NCBI RefSeq assembly: GCF_006175995.1
Contig: NZ_VDMB01000015.1
Span: 25,110-89,109 of the forward strand
Direction: 5' to 3'
DNA from: Desulfobotulus mexicanus
Lineage (GTDB): Bacteria; Desulfobacterota; Desulfobacteria; Desulfobacterales; ASO4-4
DNA: 64,000 nucleotides
Under the pieces are notes generated by a model. The model was not told the DNA's origin and did no database searches. It worked only from the letters and a program-made list of their open reading frames with translations. Shown piece by piece: positions 62,047 through 64,000 of this stretch (position 1 is its first letter; every line of letters begins with the position of its first letter). The position numbers and the translations under genes were made by a program.

Positions 62047-63005
62047 TGGCAACTGTATATGCTTTCGTAGCGCATAGTGATGGCGTTCTGGATGATTCCG
62101 CAGCAGAGCTTGCCGCTGCCGCCAAGAAATTTACCGATGCCCCTGTAACGGCTATTGTAACGGGTTCCGGTGTGGATGCTGCTGCTGCCAAGGCTGCTGA
62201 ACTCTTCCCTGCAGTATGGAAGATTGATGCCGCCGAGCTTGCTTATCCCAATGCGGAAGTGGTTCGTAAGGCCCTTCTGAACAACCTTGATGCCGGTGCT
62301 GTGGTTCTGATGGCCCACAATACTTTCGGTATGGACCTTGCTCCCGGTCTTGCCGTTAAAATCGGCGGTGCCTTTGTTGCCGATGTTGTGGATATCGAAG
62401 GTGCCGATGGTGACACCCTGAAGGTTATCCGTCAGGAATACGGCGGTGTGGTTTCTACCCACGTTACCGTGGATATGTCTGCAGGTGCTGTGGTTACCAT
62501 CCGTCCTGGTGCCGTTGCTGCTGAAGAAGGTGCTGCTGCTGCTGGTGGTGCCATTGAGGCAAAGGCCGCAGGAGATGTTTCTGCCAAGCGCAAGTTTATT
62601 GAAATTCGTGAGCCTGAGGCTGGTGATGTTGACATTACCAAGGCTGAAGTTCTGGTTTCCATCGGTCGCGGTATTGAAGATCAGGACAATATTGAACTGG
62701 CCCATGAGCTTGCCAAGGCCATCGGTTCCCAGGCAGAGGTTGCCTGCTCGCGCCCCATCGTGGATGCCAAGTGGATGGATGCTTCCCGTCAGGTGGGAAC
62801 TTCCGGTAAAACCGTTAAGCCCAAGGTTTACCTTGCCATGGGTATTTCCGGTTCCTTCCAGCATATGGGTGGTATCAAGGGTGGTGTGATCATTGCTGTC
62901 AACAAAAACCCCAATGCTCCCATCTTCCAGGTGGCCAATGTGGGTATTGAGGCAGACATCCTCGAGTTCATTCCTGAGCTGACCGAAGCCCTCGGAGATC
63001 TGTAA
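62046..63005 (+). CDS. etfA: Electron transfer flavoprotein alpha subunit
   Basis: This 319-residue protein has the EtfA N-domain with LMAHNTFGMDLAPGLAVKIG and the C-terminal FAD domain with VSIGRGIEDQDNIELAHELA, then GSQAEVACSRPIVDAKW, VGTSGKTVKPKVYLAMGISG and SFQHMGGIKGG. These are the FAD-binding signatures of EtfA. Its ATG overlaps the etfB stop by one base, so the two are coupled. It is followed by a terminator at 63038-63083 and ends the electron-transfer unit. Confidence 0.95.
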   Translation: MATVYAFVAHSDGVLDDSAAELAAAAKKFTDAPVTAIVTGSGVDAAAAKAAELFPAVWKIDAAELAYPNAEVVRKALLNNLDAGAVVLMAHNTFGMDLAPGLAVKIGGAFVADVVDIEGADGDTLKVIRQEYGGVVSTHVTVDMSAGAVVTIRPGAVAAEEGAAAAGGAIEAKAAGDVSAKRKFIEIREPEAGDVDITKAEVLVSIGRGIEDQDNIELAHELAKAIGSQAEVACSRPIVDAKWMDASRQVGTSGKTVKPKVYLAMGISGSFQHMGGIKGGVIIAVNKNPNAPIFQVANVGIEADILEFIPELTEALGDL

Positions 63006-63037
63006 AAAACAGTTTTCTGATAAGCTTGTAAAAAGAT

Positions 63038-63083
63038 AAAAAACCGGGACCTTTCCCCACTGCGGGATGGGTTCCGGTTTTTA
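63038..63083 (+). terminator. Terminator after etfA
   Basis: AAAACCGGGACC pairs with GGTTCCGGTTTTT, followed by TATATTTTT. It separates etfA from the aldolase gene, whose ribosome site is AAGGAG at 63091-63096. Confidence 0.75.
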
Positions 63084-63101
63084 TATTTTTAAGGAGAGGG
63101 T

Positions 63102-63737
63102 ATGGAAAAAGAAGCGGATCTGCTTTTGCACTATGGCAATAAGATGCATGCAGCCGGGCTTGTAACGGGTTCCGGCGGTAACCTCAGTGTACGGGTAAAA
63201 GACTCCGTGCTGATTACGCCCAGTGCCATGGCCTATGGGGATATGGAGCCAGAAGATATGGTGCTGGTGGATTTCTCAGGAAAAATTCTCAGGGGCAGGC
63301 GGGCTGCATCCAGTGAGCTGGGTTTTCATCTGGCACTTTATGAAGCCAGAAAGGATATCTCTGCCGTTGTGCATACCCACTCACCCTGGGCTACCACCCT
63401 TGCCTGTCTGGGCTGGTCCCTACCTGCGGTTCACTATCTGGTAGGCTATGGGGAAAGAAATGAGGTTCCTGTGGCTCCCTATGCCATTTTTGGCAGTCAG
63501 GAGCTGGCAGACCATGTGGTGAAGGGGATGGGGGATGGCAAGGCTCTGCTGCTGGCCAACCATGGTTTGGTAAGTATGGGGGCTGATCTGAGGGAAGCCT
63601 ATGAAGTTGCTGAGGAAATAGAGTTTGTGGCAGGGGTGTATCTGCGGGCTAAGGCTGTGGGAGAGCCTGTGATTCTGGATGAAAAAGCCATGGCACCGGT
63701 TCTGGAGAAGTTTAGAAAATACAGAGGTCTTAAGTAA
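63102..63737 (+). CDS. Class II aldolase/adducin family protein
   Basis: This protein of 211 residues has the zinc-dependent fuculose-phosphate aldolase fold. GSGGNLSVRVKDSVLITPSA is the substrate-phosphate loop, SSELGFHLALYEARKD carries the catalytic Glu, and AVVHTHSPWATTLAC and LLANHGLVSMGADLREA carry the zinc-binding histidines. Length and motif spacing fit L-fuculose-1-phosphate aldolase (FucA) and related enzymes. No sugar genes are nearby, so methylthioribulose-1-phosphate dehydratase or another branch of the family is equally possible. A strong AAGGAG site precedes ATG 63102. Confidence 0.85.
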   Translation: MEKEADLLLHYGNKMHAAGLVTGSGGNLSVRVKDSVLITPSAMAYGDMEPEDMVLVDFSGKILRGRRAASSELGFHLALYEARKDISAVVHTHSPWATTLACLGWSLPAVHYLVGYGERNEVPVAPYAIFGSQELADHVVKGMGDGKALLLANHGLVSMGADLREAYEVAEEIEFVAGVYLRAKAVGEPVILDEKAMAPVLEKFRKYRGLK

Positions 63738-63778
63738 AAAACGCCGGGAGTAGGGAGATCGGCCCGGCGTTTTTTTTC
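63736..63778 (+). terminator. Terminator after the aldolase gene
   Basis: AACGCCGGG and CCCGGCGTT form a strong stem around a 14-nt loop, followed by a run of T. It overlaps the stop codon. Confidence 0.9.
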
Positions 63779-63785
63779 TTATTTT

Positions 63786-64000
63786 GTAACTGTTCTGCAC
63801 AGTTTTTCAGGTACCATATCTGCAAGGCAGATGCACAGGCCCCAGGCTATTTGCCCGTGACGCAATCTTATTCTTAGAGCTTCTTGCCCTGTGCGGAAGC
63901 GGCAAAAACTCCCCGCCACAGGCAGGATAAGCTTTTTGATTACCATAGCAGGCCTTGGTACGCTGCCTTTGTGGCGGCTCAGACAGTTTGCCGCTTCTTT
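63786..64000. mobile_element. Long copy of the foldback MITE-like element, cut by the window edge
   Basis: The left end GTAACTGTTCTGCACAGTTT is followed by the same interior as the copy at 53005, including CCCCAGGCTATTTGCCCGTG, GCGGAAGCGGCAAAAACTCC and GACAGTTTGCCGCTTCTTT at the very end. The right end lies outside the window. It starts 8 nt after the aldolase terminator, in an intergenic position. Confidence 0.85.

Overview
The window looks like chromosomal DNA from a strictly anaerobic, probably sulfate-reducing member of the Desulfobacterota (Desulfobacteria, Desulfobotulus-like). This is inferred from gene content: a fatty-acid beta-oxidation set, ETF plus a membrane FeS/CCG-domain ETF:quinone-type oxidoreductase, an Mrp/Mbh-type antiporter operon, a TtpC-type TonB system, and proteins of deltaproteobacterial style. 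No rRNA, tRNA, CRISPR array or transposase gene was seen.

Layout. 1-7759 (minus strand): start of a cyclic-nucleotide-binding protein, then a nine-gene Mrp/Mbh-like cation/proton antiporter operon with three antiporter-like subunits. 8158-14069: a five-gene Dpp/Opp-type peptide ABC transporter. 14036-15328: a CNNM/CorC-type membrane protein. 15833-22095: two small paralogous STAS-like proteins, a THUMP-domain RNA methyltransferase, an EamA exporter, a Na/Pi cotransporter-PhoU fusion and SSB. 22422-26146: a FadN-type hydroxyacyl-CoA dehydrogenase/enoyl-CoA hydratase and a thiolase. 26470-35814: a nitrogen block (gdhA, glnD, amtB, glnB, glnA and a NifA-like sigma-54 activator) with a good sigma-54 promoter before glnD. 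36076-38062: an OmpA-like protein with four thrombospondin type 3 repeats, and shikimate kinase. 38518-44386: an unusual fimbrial locus of two DUF4402-like pilin candidates, a periplasmic chaperone and a convergent 1273-residue usher-like protein ending in two SPOR domains. 44631-49898: a TonB2/TtpC-type energy-transduction operon. 50047-56006: a yejABEF peptide transporter. 56259-63005: a TetR regulator, acyl-CoA dehydrogenase, FeS/CCG oxidoreductase and EtfBA, which together form an electron path from acyl-CoA to the quinone pool. 63102-63737: a class II aldolase.

Two kinds of non-coding element stand out. The first is a foldback, MITE-like element with ends GTAAYTRTTCAGCAC. It has two copies with clear ends (9718-9896 and 53005-53352), one copy degraded at its right end (16241-16605), one running off the window (63786 onward) and one probable remnant (20794-20870). 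The two clear copies carry apparent 8-bp target duplications. The 179-bp form equals the 348-bp form minus exactly one 169-bp segment bounded by a 9-bp direct repeat. Two copies sit inside peptide-transporter operons; the one before yejE duplicated that gene's Shine-Dalgarno sequence. The second is the palindrome AAAAGGGGTC-N-GACCCCTTTT. Five copies lie in the TonB operon, at the 5' ends of three consecutive genes, and are read in frame as part of the N-termini.

The best candidates for undescribed biology are the usher-SPOR fimbrial locus, the foldback element family, and the palindromes translated within signal or anchor regions of the Ton operon. All functions are inferred from sequence reading only; no database search was run.
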